The notes under the pieces were generated by a model. The model searched no databases and was not told the DNA's origin. It was given only the letters and a program-made list of their open reading frames with translations. From Erythroxylum novogranatense (taxonomy: Eukaryota > Streptophyta > Magnoliopsida > Malpighiales > Erythroxylaceae), in the NCBI GenBank assembly GCA_029891385.1, contig CM057225.1, positions 72,437,387 through 72,501,386 of the forward strand: 64,000 bases of DNA. The letters are read 5' to 3'. Below, one piece after another: positions 23,798-35,079 of the stretch. Every line of letters starts with the position of its first letter. Within the stretch, counting starts at the first letter, position 1. A program made the position numbers and the translations under genes.

Positions 23798-24655
23798 TGA
23801 TAGTTGTAGTTTACATTATGTTTTTGTAGGTGTTTTAATGTTTTTTAGGTATTGATTAGATGAGTTGTGCATATTAGAACTATGTTAATAGGATTGCATG
23901 TTTTCGTTTTTTAGTGTTATATGGTTTAGATCATAATGTTAGACTTTAATTTTGTGCACTTGAGTTGTTTGGATGCGTTTGTTAGGATATGAACTTAGAG
24001 GAAGAAGATTGAAGGAAATTGAAGAGAGCTTGCACAAAAGGCCAAGGTCATGATCGTGACACCCTTGTCACGGTTGTGACAGAGGAGAATCACCCAGGGT
24101 CATGATTGTGACTTGGGATAGAAGTCAACATTCACTGGGTCACAATCGTGATACCCATGTCATAATCATGACAGGCATTTGCCAGATGCAGGGATCTCCT
24201 TTTGTTTGATATTTAAGGGTCTTTTTGGACATTTTTACTTGGGTAAAACCTAAAGTTTACCCTAAATGGCCCAAATTAGACCTAGCCTCCATTAGCAAAA
24301 TTGAGAAAGAACATAAGGAAGAGCAAAAAGGAAAGAAGAGAAAAGAAGCATCAGTAGTTACCGTCCAGCCATTCCAACCCAACCATTTCAAGTTCTTTTC
24401 TACTTTCTCTTGTTTGTTTACTTCATCTTGATGTATGACTTGGGTTTGAGAATATTGAACATGTTGTTAATAATGTTCTAATTTCAATTTGGGATTTATT
24501 CTTGTATCATTTTGTGACTTAATTGCTTTTGATGACAATGAAATGTTTGGATATTATGATATTTATGATTTTTGCATACTTCGATAATAAATTGAGAGAT
24601 TGAATCGATAGAAACATGGATAGGTTGGGTAATGAGAATTAATAACCTAATAGAT
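23798..24655 (+). repeat. Left LTR of element B, first about 860 bp
   Basis: It is collinear with 31115-31940 and includes the palindrome array at 24047-24172. The match stops in AACCTAAT at about 24654; the right LTR continues for another about 580 bp of unrelated sequence. Confidence 0.8.
24047..24172. repeat. Array of five palindromes, consensus GTCACGATCGTGAC
   Basis: Copies start at about 24047, 24066, 24099, 24139 and 24159. Several CpGs have decayed to TpG or CpA. The right LTR retains three at 31347-31360, 31367-31380 and 31400-31413. In the left copy the array ends about 30 bp upstream of a TATTTAA box-like sequence (24211-24217), so it occupies an enhancer-like position in U3. Confidence 0.8.
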
Positions 24656-25884
24656 ATGATAAGATCTTAACTTGACATATTATTTAATATTATCCCCTTT
24701 GTTTGGATTTTGTTTGGTGCCTAAATATAAAAATTAATGCTTGCTTTGTTAAGAGTTGAAAAGTAGAGATTGCATCAAATTAGGACTCTATTGGTGATAA
24801 TCATAAATTTTGGATAAAGTGAAGAAATTGTTGCAGTGGATAAGACCGATCGCTTAAAGAGTTGAATTTCAACTAAAAGACTTTTGTCTATCCTTATCAT
24901 ATTGGAATTTGAATTAAAATTTGTTTTAAATAGACATATTTACAAGGTAGAATTAGATTAGGATTAGAATAGGAAAATAATATAAAAGGGACTCCCCACC
25001 TTCCCAAAATCAATCAATTAGTTCTCTTCTTCCTTTTCTCTTAATTCTTTGTCTTTCTTCAATTTTTGTAATTGGAACAAAAGTCATATGGAGCTAAACT
25101 CAATTGTTCTGATTCAAGGGGATTTGATATTCAAGTTGTAACCTTGTGATATTTTGTGTTCTTAACTTTTATTCATGTTTTAATTCAAGTATTTCTTGTT
25201 TTGAGTTCTCATATTTCATGAATGATTAATATTGATTAATCTGACAATTTAATTTAATGCTAATTATTCTATAGCTATCGAGGAATTCAATTATCTGTAA
25301 TTGTCATGAAGGATTGGTATAAGTAGCAAATAGGTTATCTATGAATTTCCATATTTAACTTATGATAAACAAGAAAACTAAATTGAATAGTTGGAGCTAT
25401 CTCAATTTTTTAATTTAGGGTTAAGTATTTTTTTCACGAAGCTTATTGCTATCGTTTGTTTGATATGAAATGTCATCACACCCAGTCAATTGATGATAAG
25501 TTTTTGGTTTGGAGGCTAGGTTTGAACCAATTAATTTAGAAAAATTTTGAGACTTATTGCATGTATCCTAATATGTTTCAGATTAACTGCTTGAATTATA
25601 ACAAATATTCTTTTTAGAATAATGATCATTGTTACAATTAGATGAGACCTTTCCCTTGAATCAGAGTTGTGTAATCTTGAATTTCTCACTTTTATATTCA
25701 ATTGATTTATTTTAATTCCTTGTTAATTTAGGTAATTAGTTATTTAATCCAAAACCCCATTTTATTTTATTAATTGAAATTAAGAAGTTAGTGTTTAATT
25801 CCTTAGGGATTCGACTCGGTTATGTGATTACCAAAAGAAGTTTGGAGAATCATAATTATTTTAGGGACTTCAACAATCTGACCA
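24656..25884 (+). repeat. LTR portion of a second Athila-like element (C)
   Basis: It is unrelated to the right LTR of element B. It has a TATA-like ATAATATAAAAGGGACTCC near 24978-24996 and ends ...CAACAATCTGACCA just before a primer site, as the 3' half of an LTR should. Its own 5' start is not present. Confidence 0.6.
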
Positions 25885-25888
25885 AAAT

Positions 25889-25907
25889 TTGACGTCACTG
25901 TCAAGGA
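25889..25907 (+). promoter_or_regulatory. Primer-binding site of element C, Athila/Tat type
   Basis: TTGACGTCACTGTCAAGGA stands in place of TTGGCGCCGTTGCCGGGGA, four bases after the presumed LTR end. Most of the changes are transitions. Confidence 0.65.
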
Positions 25908-26174
25908 ACTATTGTAGTTTCTTAGTTTCTTTGCATTTTATTTTACAGTTACTGTTAACCTCTTGTCTTGTATGATTCATACTTCTCAGATAGGTAAATT
26001 ACAATATAATCCAAAAATGAAGAAGACAGTGTGGCATTTGAGAAAAGAGACCAAGTAAGGGAGTGGTAATTCACCTTCAGACGTGAAAGTTAAAGTATAT
26101 CTAACAATTGGTGAAGACTCTAATTTCGACAAATCTTAACCCTAGAAAGTTTAAGGGACTTAGCGGCACCAAAT

Positions 26175-27420
26175 TTGAATCAACAACCCTTATACATACA
26201 ATTTTTAGATGTTGAGGTAGATTTTGAATTAAAATATGGTTTGATTCACTCATTGCCTAGTTTTTGCAGTCTTGCAGATAAAGATCCGTATAAACACCTG
26301 AAGGAATTTCATGTTGTTTGCTTTAGAATGAAGCCACAAGTGGTGACAGAAGAATAAATTAATCTTAGGGCCTTCCCATTCTCATTAAAAGATAAGGCAA
26401 AAGGATTAACTATATTATCTTCTACCTGGCTCAGTGATAACTTGGAACAAGATTAAAAGAATGTTTCTAGAGAAGTTATTTCCCACATCAAGAGCAATGA
26501 ATATTAGAAAGGAGATATATAAGATAAGACAACTTAAGGGAGAAACATTATATGAATATTAGGAAATGTTTAAGGAGTTATGTGCCAGTTGTCAACATCA
26601 TCATATTCCTGACCAGCTCTTGATTCAATATTTTTATAAAGGACTATTTCCAATAGATCGGAGTATGGTTGATGTAGCTAGTGGAGGAGCTTTGGTAAAT
26701 AAAACACCTGAGGCGACTAAACAATTGATATCAATGGTGGTTGAAAATTCTCAACAATTTGGGACAAGGATGGATGAAGTTGTTAAGCGCGTAAATGAAG
26801 TAAGTAAAATGCAACATGAGGATAAAATTTTAGATTTAACAGCACTAGTTCGTCAAATTATTGTAAGTAAATTATAATCGATAAGAGTATGCAAAATATG
26901 CTCTCTGTACATCTTATAGATATGTGTCCTATATTGCAATAAGACTCTCTTCAAAAAGTTAATGCAATGGGGGGATTTCTTGGCTAACCTTATTAAAAAT
27001 ATGAACCATGTTCCAATCACTGCAATCCAAGATGGAGGGATCATCCAAACTTGAGGTATGGAAATCAAAGAGGCTAACAACAATACCAACCTTACAATTT
27101 TAAACAACATCAAGTCCCTACATATGCTCAACCTCAACCTTCAAATTCAGGTATGACTTTAGATGAAATTGTTAAGGCACTTTCTAATAATACTCAATAA
27201 CCTCAACAGGAAACAAGGCCAAGCCTTCAAACTTAGGAAATTAAATCACTCAATTAACCACCTCGGTAAGTAAATTAGAAGCCCAAAAATTAGGAAAATT
27301 ACCTTCCCAAATGATGGTGAATCCTAAAGAGAATTTAAGTGCGATGACTTTAAGAAGTAGTAAGGAAATTCACTCTGGAAGATCTTTACCAATGGGGAAT
27401 TAATTTAGGACCTTTTGAAT
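26175..27420 (+). pseudogene. gag: First gag remnant in the composite element (element C)
   Basis: 26175-26357 reads DFELKYGLIHSLPSF, DPYKHLKEFHVVC and MKPQVVTEE, the start of Athila/Tat gag. 26566-26877 (103 aa) is LCASCQHHHIPDQLLIQYFY, then ASGGALVNKT and VENSQQFG. Later frames show NAMGGFLG, WRDHPNL, SGMTLDEIVKAL and, near 27340, a degraded MTLRSGKEI-like block. Stops occur throughout. The segment ends at an AT-rich junction (27420-27640). Confidence 0.8.
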
Positions 27421-27639
27421 TCCTTTGTTTTAATAAATTATTTCCCTTTCTTATGATTGTGGTACCCAATCACAAGAAATTTAAAAAAAAAAAAAAGAAG
27501 CTTATGTGCAAAGTAGAAGACACATCAATTTGAACATCATAAAACAACAATGAAGAATCTGAAAAGTTAAATGTTAAGAAGAGATAGAAAAAATGATCAT
27601 GGAGAGCAAAGGACCCTTATAGACCTTATGAGCCTAAGG

Positions 27640-28640
27640 TTCAATGCCTATCATTAAGGAATTTCATGATTGCCAGTGGAAGCGATAAACAATTTTTTTT
27701 GAAGAGATGGCAAACAATAGTTGTCTTTGGATAAACAAAGCAGGCAATGGTCAGCCTTCGCGGATCCAGAAGGAATGATTGTGGTGGATTCAGTGGCAGG
27801 GCTAAAATTGACAACCTCACCAAAGAATTGAGCAGCCTAACAGTTGCCTCATTCTCTCCATTCAAAGTAATTCAGTAAGGATGCAAACTGTGTAGATGAA
27901 AGAGTCATATTATAACTGATTACTTCCTAGTGGGCAATAACAATATGGAGTAATTGAAGTTCAATGAAGAACAATTTGGTCGGGGAAGTAATCATCCTTA
28001 TTTGAATACATATAATATGGGGTAATAGAACCACCCAAATTTCTTTTGGTCGAACAAAGCAAGGAATCAAATAGGAAATCAATACCTACTAAGATTTTAA
28101 CAAGATGAGTCCAGTTCATGGGATTCAAAATTGGACAAGATCATGGACAAGTTCATAAGCATGGATAAGGCCCAAAAGAGATTGAAAGGGAAGTTTAAGC
28201 AAGTAACATAAGATCATGCCTCCTATTCACAACCTAGAATTTCAAATGGGCTAACTTTCCAATGAATTTATTAAAAAAAATGTGGAAACTTTCTGAGAAA
28301 CAAGGAAGTAAATCAAGAGAGCAATGTAAGGCTATCATACTTAAGAGTGTAAAGAACTAGAAGAACTAGCAGAAAGATAAGCAAAGACCTACCTTGTAGA
28401 ATACCAAGAGAAAAAAAAGGATGAAGAAAAGATTAAGGACCCTCTCTATGCTCCTCCTCCATCTTACTCACCAAAAATACCATTTCCACAAAGACTTCAA
28501 AAGAATGAATTGAATGTACCATTCACAAAGTTCGTGGAGAAGCTAAAGAAATGGCAATTTTACTTGTCTTTTGTGGAAGTGTGGAAATGCAGGCCCAAGT
28601 ACACGAAATTCCTTAAAGACATTATCTAACAAGTGGACTT
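27640..28640 (+). pseudogene. gag: Second gag remnant in the composite element (element B)
   Basis: It shows the later half of an Athila/Tat gag again, in another version: a Cys-rich knuckle-like piece near 27880-27925, FNEEQFGRGSNHPYLNTYN (27961-28018), NHPNFFWSN (28030-28060) and WDSKLDKIMDKFISMDKAQ (28120-28180). Because the equivalent NAVGGF/WRDHPNL region already occurred upstream, two different elements must be joined. Basic linker pieces follow to about 28640. Confidence 0.7.
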
Positions 28641-28663
28641 GGGAAAATGACTAAACAATAAAC

Positions 28664-29086
28664 ATGACGGAAACTTGTAGCTCCTTAATTACTAACCATA
28701 TGCCTTTGAAGTTGAAAGATCTAAGGAGCTTTATAATACCCTGTATAGTTAGTAATTTAGAGATTTTGAAATGTTTATGCAACTTAAGCGCAAGTATAAA
28801 CCTTATTCCTTTGTCAATTTTTAGGAAACTAAGGCTAAAAGATATGAAGCTACCATTTATACATATTCATTTGTCAAACCAATTGATAAAGAAACTACTA
28901 GGCTTGGTGGAGGATTTGCCTATAAAAGTGGACAATTTTACAATTCTTGTGGATTTCATCATGCTAGATTTTGAAGAGGATCAAAATTGTTTGCTAGTTC
29001 TTAGTATACCATTTTTGAATACTAGAAAAGCTTTGGTAGATGTCCATGAAGCAACCTCATCCTTCAGATTGGAGATGAACAAGTGA
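28664..29086 (+). pseudogene. Retropepsin-like protease of element B
   Basis: This 140-aa frame reads LKDLRSFIIPC, then LSASINLIPLSIFRKLRL at the active site, where the family has DLGASINLMPLSIFRKLGL. Both the aspartate and the glycine are altered (NLSASIN), so the enzyme is inactive. Downstream are LPIKVDNFTILVDFIMLDFE and FLNTRKALVDVHEA (family GRPFLATGRALIDV). Confidence 0.75.
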
Positions 29087-31114
29087 AATTTAACATGAAT
29101 AAGGTATTAAAGAATCCAAATGAAGGTAGCTCGTTCATAAGAATTAATGAAATTGAATCTTTAAATGAGCAAGAGGAAGAAGAAAAAAATGACAATGTAG
29201 ATTAAGTTTGAGGAATATAAGGAAGTTTCTGTTGAAGAAGTTGATGCAGAAGAGAAAGACGAATAGATGACCACGAAGATAGGGGTTGAAGAAGATACAG
29301 ATGGCTCTGTTCACAAATTGGAAGAAGAAGAGGAAACGAAGGTAATTAAGGAAGAAAGAGAGGTCTTTCTGGCCATGCCATCGCTTCTATCTATGTACTG
29401 GATATAGTGGAAAGACAAACCAGGGCCACAGGCCCCCTGAAACTATTTCGCTTTCGAGTGGTCTCAATTAAAGATGGGATTGATTTTTGGGAAGTCAAAC
29501 TTTTGAATTTGATAGACGATTCAGGGAGTTTTATTATTCCCTATTTTATTGACAGTTTGTCACTTAAAAGGGCATTATTGAACTTACTTAGTTTTCTTGA
29601 TTTGATTAATTATGTCCTTTTGATTATCTCACAACATGTAGCTTATTTACAAGATACTAAACTAATATTGACCAAAATAGGTGGAAGCAAGCCACTCATA
29701 ATTGATCTTGACTGAGTTTTGAAGGAAGCAAGGTCAAGCTAATGACCATAACTTAGCATGTTCAGTAGTTATATTACAATTGTTGTGTAGTTAGGTTTGT
29801 TTTGAATTCTAGTAATTAGGTTTTAATTTTCATGCTTTTATAATGGTTTGGATTGCTAATTTTTTTTTATTTATTTATTATAAGTTAGGGAAGCAAGCTT
29901 AGGAGTCAACTAAAGGAACAGAAGATGATGAAAAGGAAAACTGGGGGAAGGTCTTCACTTTGGTCTTTGATAACAACATTGTCACCACTTCAATCACCAT
30001 AACGGGTTCATACTCTAACCTTCTTTTTCCTTTTGTTTAGTTTTCTTTTCATTTTTAGTTTCCTTTATGTGTTGTTGTTCTCTTCACATTGAGGACAATG
30101 TGTTGTCCAAGTGTGGGGAGGTTTGCATTATTATTATCATTATTAGTATGAATTTTGCACGTCATGTTGTCAGTTTTTGTTAGGTTGACATGGAGTGTAG
30201 CATAACTGTGAATTGTTTGAATGCGTCAATGGTTATAACTTGATGGAATTAGTTTAGCTTTGAACATAAAGTAAAGACATATTAGCTTGTTAAATTTGTG
30301 GTCTAATTATCTTTGGTTGAATATGCATATTAATTAGGATATGAGGCTAGTTCGTTTGCCTTCAAAATTTTGTTATATACATTTATAATTATAAGTCAAT
30401 TGAATAAGTAGCATCATTAGTAACCTTTTAGGAGAATGATTAGCTAAAAGAAATGAGGTAGGCTATATGAAATGTGAAAAAAAAAAGTATGTATCTTTAA
30501 TAAATAACTATTCCACTAGCCTTTGAGTTATAAATAGAGATAATAACCAGTTGAGAATGTGACATAGTTGAGTAACCAGGGGACATTATTCACAAAATTT
30601 TGCCTTCGTGTCAAAAGGCTAGAATGATATTCCAACCAAGCCTATTAATAAAATATGTCCTAGTTGAGTAACTGGAGTACATTCATCACAAATTTTTGCC
30701 TTCGCATTAAAAGACTAGGTCCACATTAAAGAAAATGAACAAAATGGTGTTTTGATAAACAAATCCTACCAATATTTGAAACTAGAAAAAATTTTCATAA
30801 AGAACTACTTAGTGATACTTGCAATTTTGATTAACTACTAATTGTCAATGTATGTGTACAAGTGCCTAAGGTGAATGAATATGATGTTGAGGTCTTGATT
30901 AGTATGTATATTCAATCCAAAGTGGTTAGCCATAGATTGCATAAGTTAATAAGTTGGAACAACTTGATTGATTATTGATTGAATTTAAATTAGTTTTGTG
31001 AAGTTAGATGCCATTGTATCATTATTGAATGTGTATGAATGTATATGTTTTTGTTTGAGATTGTTTGTTTGTTTTTTGGCTTGAGGACAAGCAAAAGTTT
31101 AAGTGTGGGGATGT
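29087..31114 (+). other. 3' region of element B: acidic frame, unknown 102-aa frame, two polypurine-like tracts
   Basis: 29100-29400 is rich in GAA and codes for a glutamate-rich stretch in broken frames. 29407-29715 is a 102-aa open frame that was not recognised; its SFIIPYFIDSLSLKRAL part is only vaguely protease-like. From 29720 no coding is seen. ATTGAGGACAATGTG with AAGTGTGGGGAGG lies at 30089-30122, and TTGAGGACAAGCAAAAG with AAGTGTGGGGA at 31081-31111, the latter directly before the LTR. Confidence 0.55.
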
Positions 31115-32519
31115 TGATAGTTATAGTTTACATTATGTTTTGGTAGGTGTTTTAGTGTGTTTTTAGGTGTTTATTAGATGATTTATGCATGTATTGTGTG
31201 TTTATGTTTTTTAGTGTTATGTGGTTTAGAGAATGATGTTGGACTTTAATTTTATGCGCTTGAGGTATTTTGACTTGTTTGTTAGTGTATAAACTCAGAT
31301 GAAGAAGATTAAAGGCAGTTGGAGAAAGCTCAGACAAAAGGCTAGGATCACGATAGTGACACCCTTGTCATAATCGTAACAGAAGGCAATGTTCACTAGA
31401 TCACGATCGTGAAATAAGGCAATTTTCATTGGGTAACAGGTGCTCACCAGACGCAAGGATCTTCTTCTATTTTGATATTTTAAGGGTCTTTTTGGACATT
31501 TTGACTTGGATAAAACCAAAAGCTTACCCTAAATGACCCATAAAGTATATAAGAACATTAAATGACCCAAATTAGACTTGACCTCTGTTTTCCAAATTGA
31601 TAAAGAACATAAGGAAGAGCAAGAAGGATAAAAGAGAAGAGGAGCATCTGCAGCTGCTATCCAGCCACTCCAACCCAGCCATTTCAAGTTATTTTCTACT
31701 TTCTCTTATTATTTACTTCATCTTGATGTATGACTTGGGTTTGAGAATGTTGAACATGTTGTTAATGATGTTCTAATTTCATTATGGGATTTATTCTTGA
31801 ATCATTTCGCGACTTAATTGCTTTTAATGTTAATGAAATGTTTGGGTATTATGATATTTATGGTTTTGCATACTTTGATAATAAATCGAGAGATTGAATT
31901 GATAGTAACATGATTAGGTTGGGTAATGAGAATTAACAACCTAATTGATCACATAAATATCAAATTGATAATCATATGAAAAGAGATCTTATTTAAGGAC
32001 TCGCTTATTTAATAGATCGCTTAAAAACTAATTAAAGACGTAGGTTGTTATTGTTAATTGAGAGGTTGCAAAATCAGAATTTTGGAATCAATTAGGGATT
32101 ATCAATTAAGATTAAATGATTAGATCTTGAGAGAGAATAATGAACCCTTCGGAAATCTAGGATCGATATCGATTAAATCAAAAGTAGTTAAGTTAGCAAC
32201 ATGACGTTAGAATGAATTATATGTTATCATAATTGATTGATCTTTTTTATTGCGATATCTCATTTTTTAAGTGGATAGTGCTTTATTTGATTTAATTATG
32301 TTAATTTTGGAATTTTAATTTCATTTAACTTATACTTGATTGCTTAATTTTCTAGTTATTTTTATTTTCATTTAAATCATGTTTTACAACCTTAGACAAA
32401 TTTAGAATTCAATTAGTTTTAGCTAATTCCTCGTGAGATTGACACCTCAATTACTACGAGTTACGATTTGTATACTTGCGAAATATTAAGGGTTTTACAT
32501 TAGATAAACTTGCTCAACA
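31115..32519 (+). repeat. 3' LTR of element B (1405 bp)
   Basis: It starts TGATAGTTATAG after the polypurine tract and ends TTGCTCAACA before AGCAC. Its first about 830 bp match 23798-24655; the remainder has no partner in the left LTR. Three of the GTCACGATCGTGAC palindromes survive at 31347-31413. Confidence 0.85.
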
Positions 32520-32524
32520 AGCAC

Positions 32525-32797
32525 CAAAAATATTTAGAGATGGATCGAAGAGGGCAGAAGATTGTTGTATGTTTGACAAGTGACCAAAGTGACTGGAGGG
32601 TCCCAAAAACGTTGGAAGTGATGACTTCGGTGGCCTCGAGTCATACCCTTCATCACTACCACTAATGATTGCCTACTACTAGTACTACCTGAATCTATGG
32701 CTAGAAAATTACCCAAAAAAAGAAGATAAATATAGAAAAAAGAATTTGACCTAAACGAAGGCTTGAGAGGTGAGAGTTCATAGTCAAGTTAGGTCAA
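32525..32797. other. MULE interior, right part
   Basis: The minus strand has a 60-codon open frame (32534-32716), MGNFLAIDSGSTSSRQ onward, that is better in base composition than the surroundings. It could be captured host sequence, but it was not recognised. Removing the retroelement would join it to 23488-23797. Confidence 0.4.
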
Positions 32798-33062
32798 AGT
32801 CAAGTTTTGTAAATTGAAAAGGAAAGGGCATTAGCTCATTTTAAAAAAACAATGTTGTTTACTAAAGTGATTAAACAACGTTGTTTCGTTAATCAAGTTT
32901 TTTAATGTGAACCACTGTTGATGTGTACTAATCATTAGAGTTTTGGACACATGGCATGTCATGTCAACAAACATAACGGAAAAATTAACATTGGGTTAGA
33001 ATTGAAAAAATTCTAAAGTTCACGCATTTTATTGCCATTTTTTAAATTTCAAGCTATAATTA
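32798..33062 (-). repeat. Right terminal inverted repeat of the MULE
   Basis: This is the inverted partner of 23224-23487. Palindromes AAACAATGTTGTTT (32847-32860) and AAACAACGTTGTTT (32873-32886) lie 26 bp apart centre to centre. The outermost bases are missing; a microsatellite begins at 33063. Confidence 0.8.
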
Positions 33063-33063
33063 C

Positions 33064-33160
33064 TCCTCCTCCTTCTCCTCCTCCTCCTACTATTATTACC
33101 ACCACTACTACTACGACTATTAGTAGTAGTATTAATAAGTAATAGTAGCTAATTAAAGAC
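33064..33160. repeat. Microsatellite, (TCC)n then (TAC/TAG)n
   Basis: Imperfect trinucleotide repeats, first TCC/TTC and then ACT/TAC/TAG variants, directly at the broken MULE end. Confidence 0.85.
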
Positions 33161-33163
33161 ATT

Positions 33164-33960
33164 ATTTATCTTATACATGTTTATTTAATTAACTAATGTA
33201 TAAGAAAATTTATATGATAGCATATATATTGCAAATAAAAATATGAAGAAATCATAATTATGAATTTCACATTACATTTAAGTATTATCCCTAAATTACT
33301 CATAGTCATTACTTTATTACCTTGTAAAAGAAACAGAGATCTCATAAATTTCATAGATTAAAATATGAAGATACTTAAAATGTAAATACTTATTTTTTAA
33401 AAACAAGCTCACTTCATAGACTCGATATAAACATTTTATTCAAATATTACTTGTAAGTTTATAAAATTTTTCATTATGATAATTATGTAAGGGATTCTTT
33501 AACTGAGATTTTCAAAACAACTTATATAAAGATTTATGTATTTGTTATAATTTATAATTTATTTTATTAAAACCATCTTGTTGTGTAATCATTAAATATA
33601 ATATAAATTAAATAAATAGTTTTCTCACAAATATCATTGTTATCTTTTTCATTTTATTTTCCAATTTCTTATATAGATCTCCCATTATTAATTTGTTGTC
33701 TAATTGACATCTTTCTAAAGCAATTAATACTTTCCTAACTAGTTACTAAGATGTGTAAAAGATCATGCTTTCCTAACTAGTTATTAAAATGTGTAAAAGA
33801 TCATGCTTTCTACCTTTTTCATTAGACATTCAAGTTTCTTTTGCATTATTAAGTTGTGTTCTCTAATTGAACGAGTTAGAAGTCTGCTGTACCCAAACAA
33901 ACTCTCCAAGAAAGTAATATTCTCAACCCTTGTGGCTGTAATTACAAACAGATAAGAGGG
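33164..33960 (+). repeat. Direct repeat, copy 1 (about 0.8 kb)
   Basis: It is collinear with 35878-36660. Shared anchors include TTATATGATAGCATATATATTGC, AAAGATCATGCTTTCTACC, CATTAGACATTCAAGTTTCTTTTGC, ACCCAAACAAACTCTCC and GTGGCTGTAATTACAAACAGATAAGAGGG, each as diverged forms. No coding content was seen. A 45-bp sub-block around TAACTAGTTATTAAAATGTGTAAAAGATCATGC is doubled inside this copy (33735-33810) but not in copy 2. Confidence 0.75.
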
Positions 33961-35079
33961 CTAAAGAGGGCTAATATTCATTCTATTAATATTAGTATTT
34001 GTATTATATTTTATCATCATCATCATCATTATTATCTTATATAACCACTTTACTAATAAAATAATGAAATAACTCTGCCCAAATATCCAACAATATCTCG
34101 ATATACCCACCCACTCAACTTGGTTATTTTAATTTTTCCCAAAAACCTGTTTGGTCTCTCTTCCTTACTACTCGAACACCTATATGTGTTTTTGAATACT
34201 CAAATCTATTTCAAAAATTTCCATTATAAAACACCTAAAATCATTTTTAAACATGTGTTCTTTGAACATCTTGTGAAGCCATAGTTGTTACTGGCTTGTA
34301 GAGATGGCACAACGAGTTTAGCTCCATTTGTAACGATTTAGGTTTAGAAGGACCAAACTTCAAAGTTGACCCAAGCTTGGAGGCCAATTTGAACTGCCTA
34401 ATTCACATTCTAAAATGACGTTATTTTGTAGAAATGTTTTAAAATGTTGTTGTTTTAGACATTTCTAGTGAGTTTGGATTAATCAAATTTCGAGTTGAGT
34501 TTAAGCATATCGGGTTTCGAATTAGATTTGATTCGTACTATGAGGTAGGCCAATCTTGCTCAGCTCGAGCACGACTCAACACTAAGTCAAATCAAGCCTA
34601 ATATGTTGACTTTAAGCTAGGTCAGGCCGAGCTGATTTGCCAAGCCTATGCTTTATGACTACTATAGAAATAAAAGCATTGTCCTGTGTCCACCTGATTT
34701 TGCAACTGCAATAAAATGAACTAAAGACTATTATATTAAACAAAACATCATCTTAATGCTCCTTATAACCCCACTGAAAAAATGTTTAGGGGGAGGAACT
34801 TAGTGATATTGAGTCGCTTTACATTGAAAATAATGTCATGTTTTTTGTTGATGAATTTTATGATAAGCTTTCCTTTAAAATAAACCATAGATTAATTGCT
34901 TCCTATTCTTAGAATGCATGAACAATGATTATGAATTGTTTGAGAAAGATATTCTCCTTCACTTTTTTTTCACATGAAAGGACAAGAAAAACTGAAAAGA
35001 TTACAAAACTAAATGAGGGAAACAAATCCCGACATATCCTCTAAGAGGAATGAAAGGTACCTTGTGGGTGTATTTTCTA
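33961..35079. other. Intergenic DNA between the direct repeats; no gene recognised
   Basis: AT-rich. 34480-34645 is a run of GGGTTT/TCAGG/AAGCC words like those at 19455-19610 and 60065-60240. A (CAT)n tract lies near 34012-34030. Confidence 0.4.

Larger units (their letters stand above)
23798..32519 (+). mobile_element. Composite Athila/Tat-like element B/C, with target duplication AGCAC
   Basis: The element starts TGATAGTTGTAGTTTAC and ends TTGCTCAACA. AGCAC flanks it on both sides (23793-23797, 32520-32524), so its outer ends come from one insertion. The first about 860 bp of the left LTR match the right LTR, but 24656-25884 does not. Two different gag regions follow (26175-27420 and 27700-28260), then one protease (28664-29086) and non-coding DNA. 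No RT, RNase H or integrase was found. The likely explanation is insertion of a related element (C) into the 5' LTR of B, followed by deletion or recombination. Confidence 0.75.
23184..33062. mobile_element. Non-autonomous MULE split by a retrotransposon
   Basis: Inverted copies of a sequence of about 265 bp lie at 23224-23487 and 32798-33062. The left end extends outward with GGTTTAATTACAAAAAATCCC, a style common at plant MULE ends. Removing the 8.7-kb retroelement (23798-32519) and one AGCAC copy leaves an element of about 1.15 kb with interior segments 23488-23797 and 32525-32797. No transposase is present. The right end lacks about 36 bp and abuts a (TCC)n/(TAC)n microsatellite, so the 9-bp target duplication cannot be tested. 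Confidence 0.7.
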
